The notes under the pieces are model-generated. The model saw only the letters and a list, made by a program, of their open reading frames with translations. It had not been told where the DNA came from and searched no databases. 64,000 bases of DNA from Acidobacteriota bacterium. GTDB taxonomy: Bacteria > Pseudomonadota > Alphaproteobacteria > Caulobacterales > Hyphomonadaceae. The translations under genes were made by a program, and so were the position numbers. The DNA lies in assembly GCA_016712445.1 (NCBI GenBank), contig JADJRB010000004.1, forward strand, positions 1 through 64,000. The letters are read 5' to 3'. Every line of letters starts with the position of its first letter. Position 1 is the first letter of the stretch. Positions 52,792 to 60,061 of the stretch are shown piece by piece.

Positions 52792-53118
52792 TCACCGCCG
52801 ATATGTCCAAAGGCCAACCGTACCGCGCGCGGCGATGGGCGTCGCATACGGCGTCGCATCAGCGTACAGGTGCGCCTGCGCGGCCGCGAGCGGCGTTGCG
52901 CCGGCCTCTTGGATAATCCGCTCCGTAGCTTCATCCACTCTCACACAGTAACTACAGATCCAGATATCATTGACATCGCTTTCGAGTGCAAGCCAAGGTT
53001 GATAGTCCTCGCCGAGCTCGAAATCGTCATCGTCCTGCTGCTGCTCGGCCCAGCGCGTGAGCGCAACCTGTTTAAGTCCTGCTAGGCGCATCAGCAGCAT
53101 TTCCAGCGTGTCACTCAT
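52792..53118 (-). CDS. Hypothetical protein, 108 aa
   Basis: Overlaps the previous gene (ATGA at 53,115). Helical start (TLEMLLMRLAGLKQVALTRW), an acidic patch (DDDDFELGEDYQPW) and a beta end. Function unknown. Confidence 0.55.
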   Translation of the reverse strand: MSDTLEMLLMRLAGLKQVALTRWAEQQQDDDDFELGEDYQPWLALESDVNDIWICSYCVRVDEATERIIQEAGATPLAAAQAHLYADATPYATPIAARGTVGLWTYRR

Positions 53119-53519
53119 AACAGATCGTCCGCTTCCGTCTCCGGCGCGGGTGGCTCGTCAAACAGCCGCTGCTGCCCGGCCGGAACCAGCAGCGCAGCAG
53201 CGGCCGCGCGTACGTCCGCATCGCGGCCCTCGCGTGCCAGCCACTCGACGTAGCCGGGGTCGCGCCGCCACACATCGGCCAGATACTGATTGCGATACTT
53301 GCCAAACGTCAGCACCAGGTCGCCGCCCTCGACAGGCGGCGGCAGCGTCTTGGCACCGCTGGCCACGTCGAGCAGCTCGGCCAGGCGCGCGATGATCACG
53401 TACAGATTGTGCCCCGTCGCGCCGTGGTTGAAGTCGCGTACATACAGCTCGCTGAATGCCAGCTCTTTCTGCTGGCGATCGTTCAGGAATGTAGTACGCC
53501 AGTCTGATGTGATAGTCAT
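53115..53519 (-). CDS. Hypothetical protein with FGKYRNQ-type domain, 134 aa
   Basis: C-terminal half carries LTFGKYRNQYLADVWRRDPG followed by YVEWLARE, a motif found in a small domain that often accompanies exonuclease and helicase proteins (putative DUF3820-like). The N-terminal half is helical. A nucleic-acid role is inferred. Overlaps both neighbours. Confidence 0.55.
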   Translation of the reverse strand: MTITSDWRTTFLNDRQQKELAFSELYVRDFNHGATGHNLYVIIARLAELLDVASGAKTLPPPVEGGDLVLTFGKYRNQYLADVWRRDPGYVEWLAREGRDADVRAAAAALLVPAGQQRLFDEPPAPETEADDLL

Positions 53520-53773
53520 TCGTCACTCGCTTGCTTATGCTTACGCTTCTGCAACTTGGCCTGGAGACTCGCGATTCGTTCGGCGTTGGGCTTGCGGCCT
53601 ACTGGGGACTCCTCGTATCGAAGACGCCGCTCCAGGTCGTTGATTTTTACATTGTGGCTGTAGCGCTGTTTCTGCACCTCGAAGCGCCGCAGCAGCTCGG
53701 CCAGCGCCTCGGGCGCGATGTAGTTGGGTAGCTGCTCGAGCAGCCATTTGAGCGGATAGGTCTCTGTGATCAT
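53516..53773 (-). CDS. Hypothetical helical protein, 85 aa
   Basis: ATG at 53,773 after AAGGCGG, overlapping the previous stop (ATGA). Starts MITETYPLKWLLEQLPNYIA and continues as a basic coiled coil (ERIASLQAKLQKRKHKQ). Function unknown. Confidence 0.55.
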   Translation of the reverse strand: MITETYPLKWLLEQLPNYIAPEALAELLRRFEVQKQRYSHNVKINDLERRLRYEESPVGRKPNAERIASLQAKLQKRKHKQASDE

Positions 53774-54042
53774 TCCGCCTTCTTTCCAATCGCCTGCGCG
53801 ATCCGCTGGCGCAGCGCCCGCGCCACTTTCTTGGCCGCCGGCAGCGTCTTGGCCTGGCCGATCTGATACTCGAGGCCGTAATCCAGTTCGCCGACGAGCA
53901 CCCACGCCTCGTGGTTCCGTGTCTGGTAATGCGCTTCAAACTTCCGCGCAATGTCGAGCTGCACCTCCAGCTCGGCGATCCGCGCGGCCTGTTGCGCAAT
54001 CGTCGATCCGTCAGCGGCCGCCATTCGTAGTTCCTCGCTCAT
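53770..54042 (-). CDS. Hypothetical helical protein, 90 aa
   Basis: Overlaps the previous stop. Coiled coil in the first third (IAQQAARIAELEVQLDIARK), then a compact part with a basic helix (AAKKVARALRQRIAQAIGKK). Function unknown. Confidence 0.55.
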   Translation of the reverse strand: MSEELRMAAADGSTIAQQAARIAELEVQLDIARKFEAHYQTRNHEAWVLVGELDYGLEYQIGQAKTLPAAKKVARALRQRIAQAIGKKAE

Positions 54043-54350
54043 GCACTCTTGACCTTTCCGCGCGGCGTGCGCTCGGGGTGCAGCACATCGGCCATCAGCG
54101 CGCCCACGAACAGCGCGAAGCTGTCGTCAGCCACCATCTCCCGCCGGATGAGCTCCATCGCGGCGGCCTGGGTGATGGCGGTGGCCAGGCCACGGAAGGC
54201 GGCATCGGTCGGCGCAAGCGAGAGCAGCGTCAGGTACATCCGGCGCGCGTGCGCCGGATCCGTGCGCAGTTCCTGCGCGGTGGCCTCGGCCTCGGCCGCG
54301 GTGGCGGGCGTCTCACCCGCGTACAGGCGGCGAATCTCGTCAGGCGTCAT
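54039..54350 (-). CDS. MTPDEIRRLY-family small protein, 103 aa
   Basis: Starts MTPDEIRRLYAGETPATAAE. The first ten residues are identical to those of the next gene upstream (54,340-54,633), but the rest differs. The body is helical (ARRMYLTLLSLAPTDAAFRG). A shared N-terminal tag suggests a common binding partner. Function unknown. Confidence 0.55.
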   Translation of the reverse strand: MTPDEIRRLYAGETPATAAEAEATAQELRTDPAHARRMYLTLLSLAPTDAAFRGLATAITQAAAMELIRREMVADDSFALFVGALMADVLHPERTPRGKVKSA

Positions 54351-54633
54351 GCGGCACCTCCGGCGCGCGCAGCGCCATCGATTCTGGCCACCCTATGTCT
54401 TCTTTCATTGCATAGACGTGGTAGTACCGCAGGCCATCCTTGCGCTCGAGCACGATAAACACGCCGCGCATTGTTTCGACAGCGTCTGGCCGAATGCAAC
54501 ACGGCCATAACATTTGCTGCAGCTGCGTGGCGAGCTTGCGCGCCGTCCGCCACGCGTGACTCGCGGATTTAGTTGAGTTGATTCGAACGCGCAGCTCGCG
54601 ATCATAGAGCCGGCGGATCTCGTCAGGGGTCAT
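54340..54633 (-). CDS. MTPDEIRRLY-family small protein, 97 aa
   Basis: ATG at 54,633. Starts MTPDEIRRLYDRELRVRINS. Two Cys (WPCCIRP) and a strand (GVFIVLERKDGLRYYHVYAM). Overlaps the previous and next genes. Shares the N-terminal tag with 54,039-54,350. Confidence 0.55.
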   Translation of the reverse strand: MTPDEIRRLYDRELRVRINSTKSASHAWRTARKLATQLQQMLWPCCIRPDAVETMRGVFIVLERKDGLRYYHVYAMKEDIGWPESMALRAPEVPHDA

Positions 54634-54985
54634 GCGACACCTCCCCACGGCACGCGCTCCATTCGGCCGTTCGCCAACCGTCCAGATGGAGCTGTGCCGG
54701 CGTATTCACCAGATAGGCATGTATGGACGGAAAGGTGTGGCCCGCCCAGCAGCGATAACAATATCGCCCATCGGCAACCGCTTCCGGCGCGAGAACGATC
54801 AGCCGATCGCCCTCCACCTCCACAACCGCAAACGATGCCGTACTCCACGCGTCCCCCGGCACCTGCCAGTCAACCAACGATCCCGGCGCATAGTCATAGT
54901 CCGCGATAGGCTTGGGTATCGCCAGGCGCGGCGGATCGAGCAGCACGTCACACGGCTCGTCGCAGTAGCAGCAACAGGCGCTCAC
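54623..54985 (-). CDS. Cys-rich hypothetical protein, 120 aa
   Basis: N-terminal cluster MSACCCYCDEPCD and a second pair in RYCYRCWAGHTF could bind zinc. The middle is beta-rich (STASFAVVEVEGDRLIVLAP). Coupled to the ParB-like gene by ATGA. Function unknown. Confidence 0.55.
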   Translation of the reverse strand: MSACCCYCDEPCDVLLDPPRLAIPKPIADYDYAPGSLVDWQVPGDAWSTASFAVVEVEGDRLIVLAPEAVADGRYCYRCWAGHTFPSIHAYLVNTPAQLHLDGWRTAEWSACRGEVSHDP

Positions 54986-55749
54986 ACCGCCTCCTCTCGG
55001 GCGCTGAAGCCGAGCATCGCCGCCGCCGCGTTGAATGCCGGGTTGCCCAGAAACAGGCGCGCGGCCTGCGCGACCTGCGCCTCGTGGAGTACGATCGTCG
55101 GGCCGCTGCTCGCGGCCAGCTCGCCCTCGACAAGCGCGAGCGCGGCCGCGAGCAGCGCGCGCTTGACCGCCAGCTGCTTACGGTCGACCACCGGCGCCGC
55201 AGGCGCCAGCGGCGTGAGCACGGGCGGGGCGACGCGGGCCGGGGGCGGGGCGGCGATCTCGTCGTCGCCGGCGGGCGCCGCTGCTGGCGCCGGGTGCGGG
55301 GGGAGCGTGGGCCGGGGCGGCGGGGCCGGCTTGCCCTTTGCCTTGTCAGCGACCTGCTGGACGTGCGCGCCGGTCACTTTGCCGCCGGGGGCCGTCGTGA
55401 CGGCCTCCTGCCAGACCTGCCGCTGCTGCGCGGGCGGGAGTCCGGCGAGCGGCCGCACCTGGGCCTCGTTCGCCGGGGCGGGCGTGTCCACAAGTGTAGA
55501 CACGGCGGTCGCCGCAGCCGCCGCATCCATGAGCTGGTAGGCGCGCGCGCGGCCAATCTCCCAGCGCTCGCGACAGTACGCCTCGAAGGTCGGATGGTCG
55601 CCGCGATACAGCTGTGCGTCGCGGATGGCCGCGAGCGCGTTGCCGACCTCGACGAACGTGTCAATGCCGCGGGCGATCGTGCGCTCGTGGGTCTCGAGCG
55701 CCTGCTGCTCGGTGGTGGTGAGGGTGAGTGCGGTAGTAGTAGTCGTCAT
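54982..55749 (-). CDS. ParB-like HTH protein, 255 aa
   Basis: N-terminal helix (EQQALETHERTIARGIDTFV), then AIRDAQLYRGDHPTFEAYCR and WEIGRARAYQLMDAAA, then a segment like the HTH part of ParB (NEAQVRPLAGLPPAQQRQVW, then VTGAHVQQVADKA), a Pro-rich linker and an Ala-rich helix. It lacks the ParB nuclease-like domain, so it is shorter than the ParB of other PRTRC cassettes. It sits next to the ThiF gene (ATGA overlap). Likely DNA-binding. The third 18-bp palindrome is inside the gene. Confidence 0.6.
   Translation of the reverse strand: MTTTTTALTLTTTEQQALETHERTIARGIDTFVEVGNALAAIRDAQLYRGDHPTFEAYCRERWEIGRARAYQLMDAAAAATAVSTLVDTPAPANEAQVRPLAGLPPAQQRQVWQEAVTTAPGGKVTGAHVQQVADKAKGKPAPPPRPTLPPHPAPAAAPAGDDEIAAPPPARVAPPVLTPLAPAAPVVDRKQLAVKRALLAAALALVEGELAASSGPTIVLHEAQVAQAARLFLGNPAFNAAAAMLGFSAREEAV
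55485..55502. promoter_or_regulatory. 18-bp near-palindrome TGTCCACAAGTGTAGACA (site 3)
   Basis: Differs by one base from the two identical sites at 12,557 and 30,603. It lies inside the ParB-like coding region, as partition or regulator sites sometimes do near the gene of their binding protein. Confidence 0.5.
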
Positions 55750-56609
55750 GCAGCTCGTTTACCTTTCTGTTGCTTGGCCTGCTCGCCGCGCAGCGCTGCC
55801 AGCGTCAGCCCGGTGGCGGCACTCAGGTTGGCGGCGGTGATCGGGTCGCTGCGCATTGTGAGCGATCCGAGATCGACCACCGTGCGGAAGATGGTCAGGC
55901 GGCGGGCAACGACAATTTGGTACAGGTACTGCCCGGCGATCGCCGCCATCATCTGGTTGACGATCAGGCTCTGCGCGTTGTCCTGCATTGCCGTCGCACA
56001 GTCGGCGCGCGGCCGCGCGGGTGCGTCCTTGAGCAGCTCGGGATACAGCAGCGGGGCGGTCGGGAGGGCGCCGCACACCCCTGACAGGCTGAGGCATCCC
56101 GCCATCCCGCCGGCCGCGCGTCTACTCCCGACGACGACCTGACCGCTGTGCTCGTGGTTCCCGCAATCGAGCCACAGCCGCCACGCCCCACCCAGGGTAG
56201 CGGCAATGGCACGCCGGCCGGCTGCGGTATCGACCGCGCCCACCAGCACCCCGTAGCGCTGATGCGCGGCCAGGTGGCTCGACCAGGATGTGTCGAGCAT
56301 CTGCGGGAAGGCGGCAATCGGCAGCCCGAACACCGCCGCGAATCGCGCGGCCAGCGCCTGGGCCTTGTTCCGCCCGATGTCGGCCGCGCTGAACAGCTGC
56401 CGCCCGACGTTCGTGCGCTCGACCGTATCGCCATCGATGAAGGCAAGGTCGATCTGCGGCCCGCCGGTGTCGCGGCAGTGGACGGCAAGCCGCGCCATTG
56501 CCTGCGCAATATGGCTCCCAGTCCCCCCGCAACCGACCAGCGCGATCGCGATGCGGGGGGACTCAGGGATGAGGAACGGTACCACCGGATCAATCGTCAG
56601 CGTCTGCAT
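55746..56609 (-). CDS. PRTRC-type ThiF / E1-like enzyme
   Basis: 287 residues. ATG at 56,609 with GGGAG upstream. Rossmann nucleotide-binding motif ALVGCGGTGSHIAQAMARL (about 22-40), the adenylation motif FIDGDTVERTNVGRQLF and the DIGRNKAQAL strand-helix of the ThiF/MoeB/E1 family, then CGNHEHSGQVVVG and Cys-containing loops. E1-like proteins adenylate the C-terminal glycine of a ubiquitin-like partner. The partner here would be protein C. Its place between ParB-like and protein A genes matches PRTRC cassettes. Confidence 0.85.
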   Translation of the reverse strand: MQTLTIDPVVPFLIPESPRIAIALVGCGGTGSHIAQAMARLAVHCRDTGGPQIDLAFIDGDTVERTNVGRQLFSAADIGRNKAQALAARFAAVFGLPIAAFPQMLDTSWSSHLAAHQRYGVLVGAVDTAAGRRAIAATLGGAWRLWLDCGNHEHSGQVVVGSRRAAGGMAGCLSLSGVCGALPTAPLLYPELLKDAPARPRADCATAMQDNAQSLIVNQMMAAIAGQYLYQIVVARRLTIFRTVVDLGSLTMRSDPITAANLSAATGLTLAALRGEQAKQQKGKRAA

Positions 56610-57264
56610 CGCGACTCCCTCCTGCGTAGCGATCCACAAACGGGCCAAGCCCATCGAACACGATCCCGGCCGGTACGGGGCAGTGGAGGCCGTAGACGTT
56701 CAGGCGCACCACTATCTCGGGCTGCCGGAACAGGTTCCCGATTACGGCGGATACGCTGAGTCCCTGATCGTCGGCGTCGTCGGTACTGCTGAAGTATGCC
56801 CGCATGTCGTGGTGGCTGTGCAGATCCAGCAGCACCGTGCCGCTGGTGGGCATCGCGTAGCGCACCCGCGTCGCCGATGCGTCCTGACCGCGCGGCGCGA
56901 CCACACGCACGCCGTCGCGCTCGACAACGAAGTACTGCTTTTCGATCGGGCGCGCGATCGGCCCATCGCTCGCGGCCCGCTGGGCATCCGCGAGTACCGG
57001 CGCGAGCAGTGCGCCCGGCAGCCGGCGCGGCCAGCATGGCCAGGACACGTACGCCATCAGGCGGTGCAGGCCGGGCACCACGCAATCAAGCGCGGAGGCC
57101 CGTGCCTGAATCGCGATCGTGTCACTCACCCCGCGCTTGAACACGCCGTTCGCTGCGTACAGCCAGTCGATGCCAGGGCGGACATCCATCCAGTCGCGGG
57201 TATCAACCCGCGCGACCTGGTGGCGCACCAGGCTGGCAAATGTTGTGCGCAGATCGCACCTCAT
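56590..57264 (-). CDS. PRTRC system protein A (JAB/JAMM peptidase)
   Basis: 224 residues, ATG at 57,264 overlapping the previous stop (ATGA). The zinc JAMM signature is present: LLDLHSHHDMRAYFSSTDD followed by ADDQG (HxH and a downstream Asp), a strand with QYFVVERDGVRVVAPR and a C-terminal RLNVYGLHCPVPAGIVFDG. JAB peptidases remove or mature ubiquitin-like proteins. It overlaps the ThiF gene by 20 bp. Confidence 0.8.
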   Translation of the reverse strand: MRCDLRTTFASLVRHQVARVDTRDWMDVRPGIDWLYAANGVFKRGVSDTIAIQARASALDCVVPGLHRLMAYVSWPCWPRRLPGALLAPVLADAQRAASDGPIARPIEKQYFVVERDGVRVVAPRGQDASATRVRYAMPTSGTVLLDLHSHHDMRAYFSSTDDADDQGLSVSAVIGNLFRQPEIVVRLNVYGLHCPVPAGIVFDGLGPFVDRYAGGSRDADADD

Positions 57265-57968
57265 CGCCCACCGCCTTCCCACGGCCCACCGGCCAGCAGC
57301 CAGCGAAGCTGGTATGCCGTCGGCACCAGGTCGTCGAGCGGGTAGAGGCCGGCGCCGGCCTCGACCAGGTGTTGCCAGCGCGCCAGCACCGAGGTCGGAA
57401 ATTGCACGCTCTTTGCATTCGCCAGGTGCAGGCTGAAGTAGCTCTCCTCGAGGAAGAGCGTGAGTGCGCCGCGCAGCGCACCCGGCGTCGCCTCCGGCCG
57501 TGGGGCGCTGCTGCCCCAGCACGGCCGGCCATCCGCATAGCAGTTCGGGAGCGGCGCGACCATGAGCGGCACATCGTCGCGCCGGGGGTACTCGGGCGTG
57601 GCCAGCGCCCAGATCCGGTAGTCGGTGCCGCAGCCGGCCCAGACCAGCGGCGGCAGGGGGATGGTGTAGCTGCCGACCTCCATGCGCAGTGTGTGGACGC
57701 TCGGCGGCACATACACCACGGTGAACGCCTGCCCGTGCATGCGGCCGGTGCCGAGCGTGTGCGGCGGCAGCAGACCCGAAGCCGGCGGCGCGCTGCCCAG
57801 CACGTCGCCAAGCGCGGCGGGGGTGATCGGGTACTGCGTCCAGCGGCCATGGTGCCGCCGGGTCAGGAGGGTCAGATCGTCGTAGATCGTGATCTGCGCC
57901 AGCGGCTCGCCTGCGGTGACGACCACGTCGAGCGCGCGGGGGGCTGGTCTATAGCGTGTTCGGTTCAT
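57261..57968 (-). CDS. PRTRC system protein B (E2-like in published classifications)
   Basis: 235 residues. Family pattern visible: IPLPPLVWAGCGTDYRIWAL, VAPLPNCYADGRPCWGS with a conserved Cys-containing turn, and LFLEESYFSLHLANAKSV. Comparative studies place PRTRC B in a divergent E2-like group, where a Cys may carry the ubiquitin-like protein. That function is inferred, not shown. ATGA overlaps with neighbours support one translational unit. Confidence 0.8.
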   Translation of the reverse strand: MNRTRYRPAPRALDVVVTAGEPLAQITIYDDLTLLTRRHHGRWTQYPITPAALGDVLGSAPPASGLLPPHTLGTGRMHGQAFTVVYVPPSVHTLRMEVGSYTIPLPPLVWAGCGTDYRIWALATPEYPRRDDVPLMVAPLPNCYADGRPCWGSSAPRPEATPGALRGALTLFLEESYFSLHLANAKSVQFPTSVLARWQHLVEAGAGLYPLDDLVPTAYQLRWLLAGGPWEGGGR

Positions 57969-58960
57969 ACCGCACTTGCCTCTTCTTCTGCATCGCCGAG
58001 CAGCGTGATCAAGGACTTCGGCGCCGCCTGCAGCTCGCGCGTGGCCGCACGCGCGGCCTTGTGGAGCTGACTCGCCAGGTTCCGTAGCGCGTCGAGCTGT
58101 GTCACGTGTCGCGACCAGTCCGCATAGGCGGCTTCGAGGCGCGCGGCCGCGCGCTGCTGCTGCGCCAGGCGATCGATCGCCCCCCAGTCGAACGCCTCGT
58201 CTACCTCGCCCATGAAGATCGCCTCCACCTCGTACTCGTCGTAGTTTGCCAGGGTATTCGTGGTCTTGCCAAAAGGGTAGCCCACGAGATCCCAGGCCGA
58301 GACCCCGTACGCCTGGGCGTTTGCAAGCTGCAGCGTCGCGCCGAACAGCTGGAGCGGCACATCGCTAGGCAACGGCTTGATGTGCAGCAGGTCGAACGCC
58401 AGATCCTCGTCGATAGACGCAGCCATCGGTGCGATCGGCACGCCCAGCCCCAGCGGCGTGTGCTGGAACATGTGCCAGAGCAAGAGCGTGAGCGGCGCGT
58501 CGGGGTAGGTGTCGCTCACGTCATCGACCAGCGCCTGCACGCCGTAGCCGTGGAATCGCGGGCGGGGAATCCTGATGAAGTGGGCGAGGTCACTCATCCA
58601 CTCCGCACTAACGGCCGTGAACATGCCGATCGTCTCCTCGGGCGTATCGGCCAGATTGTAGGGCGTAAGTCCATCGCCACATTCATCGCCCGGCCAGCGC
58701 AGCAGAAGCCCCCGCTGTTCGACCAGTTGCCAGAAAGCTGCGCAACACCCCAACAGCCGGAGGAGCGTCACCGGCATGGCGTCGATGTGCGACTCGTGAT
58801 AAAAGTCGGGGAACTGCTCATAGATCAGCGCCGCCCCGGACAGTCCAACCAGATAGGCGCTGGCCTCCTCAGGGGGCAATGCGCACTGCGTCGCGGTGAG
58901 GTCTACCAGTCGAGTAGGATGGTAGACGCGATGGCGGGCACGCGATCGACGCGGGCGCAT
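57965..58960 (-). CDS. PRTRC system protein F
   Basis: 331 residues, mostly helical, beginning RARHRVYHPTRLVDLTATQC. Recognisable by its position between C and B and by the long alpha-helical architecture ending in a basic coiled coil (RHVTQLDALRNLASQLHKAA). It overlaps protein C by 58 bp. A later start cannot be excluded. Role in the cassette unknown. Confidence 0.75.
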   Translation of the reverse strand: MRPRRSRARHRVYHPTRLVDLTATQCALPPEEASAYLVGLSGAALIYEQFPDFYHESHIDAMPVTLLRLLGCCAAFWQLVEQRGLLLRWPGDECGDGLTPYNLADTPEETIGMFTAVSAEWMSDLAHFIRIPRPRFHGYGVQALVDDVSDTYPDAPLTLLLWHMFQHTPLGLGVPIAPMAASIDEDLAFDLLHIKPLPSDVPLQLFGATLQLANAQAYGVSAWDLVGYPFGKTTNTLANYDEYEVEAIFMGEVDEAFDWGAIDRLAQQQRAAARLEAAYADWSRHVTQLDALRNLASQLHKAARAATRELQAAPKSLITLLGDAEEEASAV

Positions 58961-59367
58961 AGCGCAGCTCCTTCACTCGGCCGGCGGTGTCCGTCGGCGG
59001 CTTCTTCCAGACCAGCGCGGATCGCCTCCTCCGTAGCGAGCGCCTCGCCAATTGTCATCTGCTCGCGCATGAGCCGGTCGAGCAGCGCGCCATTGGCTGT
59101 GCTGCTCCACGGGGTGCGCGGGCTGCGCGGCGCGGCGGCGAGCTGGCGCGCCAGATCCGCGCCGCGCAGCCCCTTGGTGCCCGCGCGCTTGACGAACTCC
59201 ACCGTCTCGGTGCCGTCGCGCGCCCCCTTCTGCACGGTGGCGCCCGCCACATCGGTGAACCCCATCGCCAGCAGTTGCTGGCGGATCGCCTCATTGTCGG
59301 TCGCGGCCGGGACACTGAACTCCTGCCCGGCCACAATCACGATCTTGGTCGCTTCAGACGTAGACAT
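58903..59367 (-). CDS. PRTRC system protein C (ubiquitin-like) with C-terminal extension
   Basis: 154 residues, ATG at 59,367 after GAAGGGAA. Residues 8-65 match protein C: IVIVAGQEFSVPAATDNEAI, RQQLLAMGFTDVAGATVQKG and ETVEFVKRAGTKG. Protein C has been grouped with prokaryotic ubiquitin-like folds and normally ends close to GTKG, giving about 70 residues. Here about 88 further residues follow, including a helix (NGALLDRLMREQMTIGEALA). The extension could be cut off by the JAB peptidase (protein A). That is inference. Confidence 0.75.
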   Translation of the reverse strand: MSTSEATKIVIVAGQEFSVPAATDNEAIRQQLLAMGFTDVAGATVQKGARDGTETVEFVKRAGTKGLRGADLARQLAAAPRSPRTPWSSTANGALLDRLMREQMTIGEALATEEAIRAGLEEAADGHRRPSEGAALCARVDRVPAIASTILLDW

Positions 59368-59456
59368 GGGTGGTTCCCTTCTGTTCTGCTATACTGCTGC
59401 CATGGGCGCGCGAGGTGGTTCCCGCGCCCCGCCCGGCCGCGTCAACGGTCGGGCCT

Positions 59457-59702
59457 TTATTTACTCCACTGCCCGGCGTGCGGGCAGTCCAGGAAATGAC
59501 TCTGTGCGTAGCGAGTCCCGTCGCGAGTCTGCACGGTGCTCAGCGCGAGCGGCACTGCGCGCCCGGCCGGCGTGTGCGCCCAGACGATCTGCGCGCCGCA
59601 GCTGCGACAGCGCACGATCCTGGCGTCTGGCGGGATGGGCAGCTCGTGCGGCCGGCTGGCCGGCGCGGCATGATCGAGGAAGCTGGCCTGCAGGGTGGTC
59701 AT
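59457..59702 (-). CDS. Small zinc-finger protein, 81 aa
   Basis: ATG at 59,702 overlaps the previous stop (ATGA). One CxxC (VRCRSCGAQIVWAHTP) and a C-terminal HFLDCPHAGQW form a probable zinc site, the pattern of small phage proteins in replication operons. The 89 bp before PRTRC C contain a GGGCGCG/CGCGCCC hairpin. Confidence 0.6.
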   Translation of the reverse strand: MTTLQASFLDHAAPASRPHELPIPPDARIVRCRSCGAQIVWAHTPAGRAVPLALSTVQTRDGTRYAQSHFLDCPHAGQWSK

Positions 59703-60061
59703 GCCGCCACCACCAGATAGTTTTGCTGGGCCTGCGCGGCCCACCAGCGCATCGCCCGCACGCTCGGCGCGGATGGCTGCGGTGGTGGTGGCAACAGCGC
59801 CCGGATAGCGGTCGCCAGCGTCGAGTCCGTCCGCATCGCGTGCTGCACGCGATCCCAGCTGTAGCGTACGGTCGAGTGATCCAGCCCGCCCAGCAGGCTG
59901 CCAATGCGCTGCTGCGACAGGCACGGGAAGTGCTGGTGCAGGGCGTATGCCGCCACCTGGCGCGCAAACGCCACATCGCGCGTGCGGCCTCGTCCGGTCA
60001 GTGCTGCGACCGAGAGGCCAAAGTGCTCGGCCACCCGTGCGATCACCTGTTCGATTGTCAC
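59699..60061 (-). CDS. Stand-alone DnaA domain IV-like DNA-binding protein, 120 aa
   Basis: GTG at 60,061 with AAGGAGG upstream, overlapping the loader stop (GTGA). Residues 1-80 match DnaA domain IV: IEQVIARVAEHFGLSVAALT, DVAFARQVAAYALHQHFPCL and LGGLDHSTVRYSWDRV (the DHSTV DNA-binding signature; usually DHTTV). No AAA+ domain. In DnaA this part binds DnaA boxes. Here it could direct the helicase loader encoded next to it to the phage origin. Confidence 0.8.
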   Translation of the reverse strand: MTIEQVIARVAEHFGLSVAALTGRGRTRDVAFARQVAAYALHQHFPCLSQQRIGSLLGGLDHSTVRYSWDRVQHAMRTDSTLATAIRALLPPPPQPSAPSVRAMRWWAAQAQQNYLVVAA

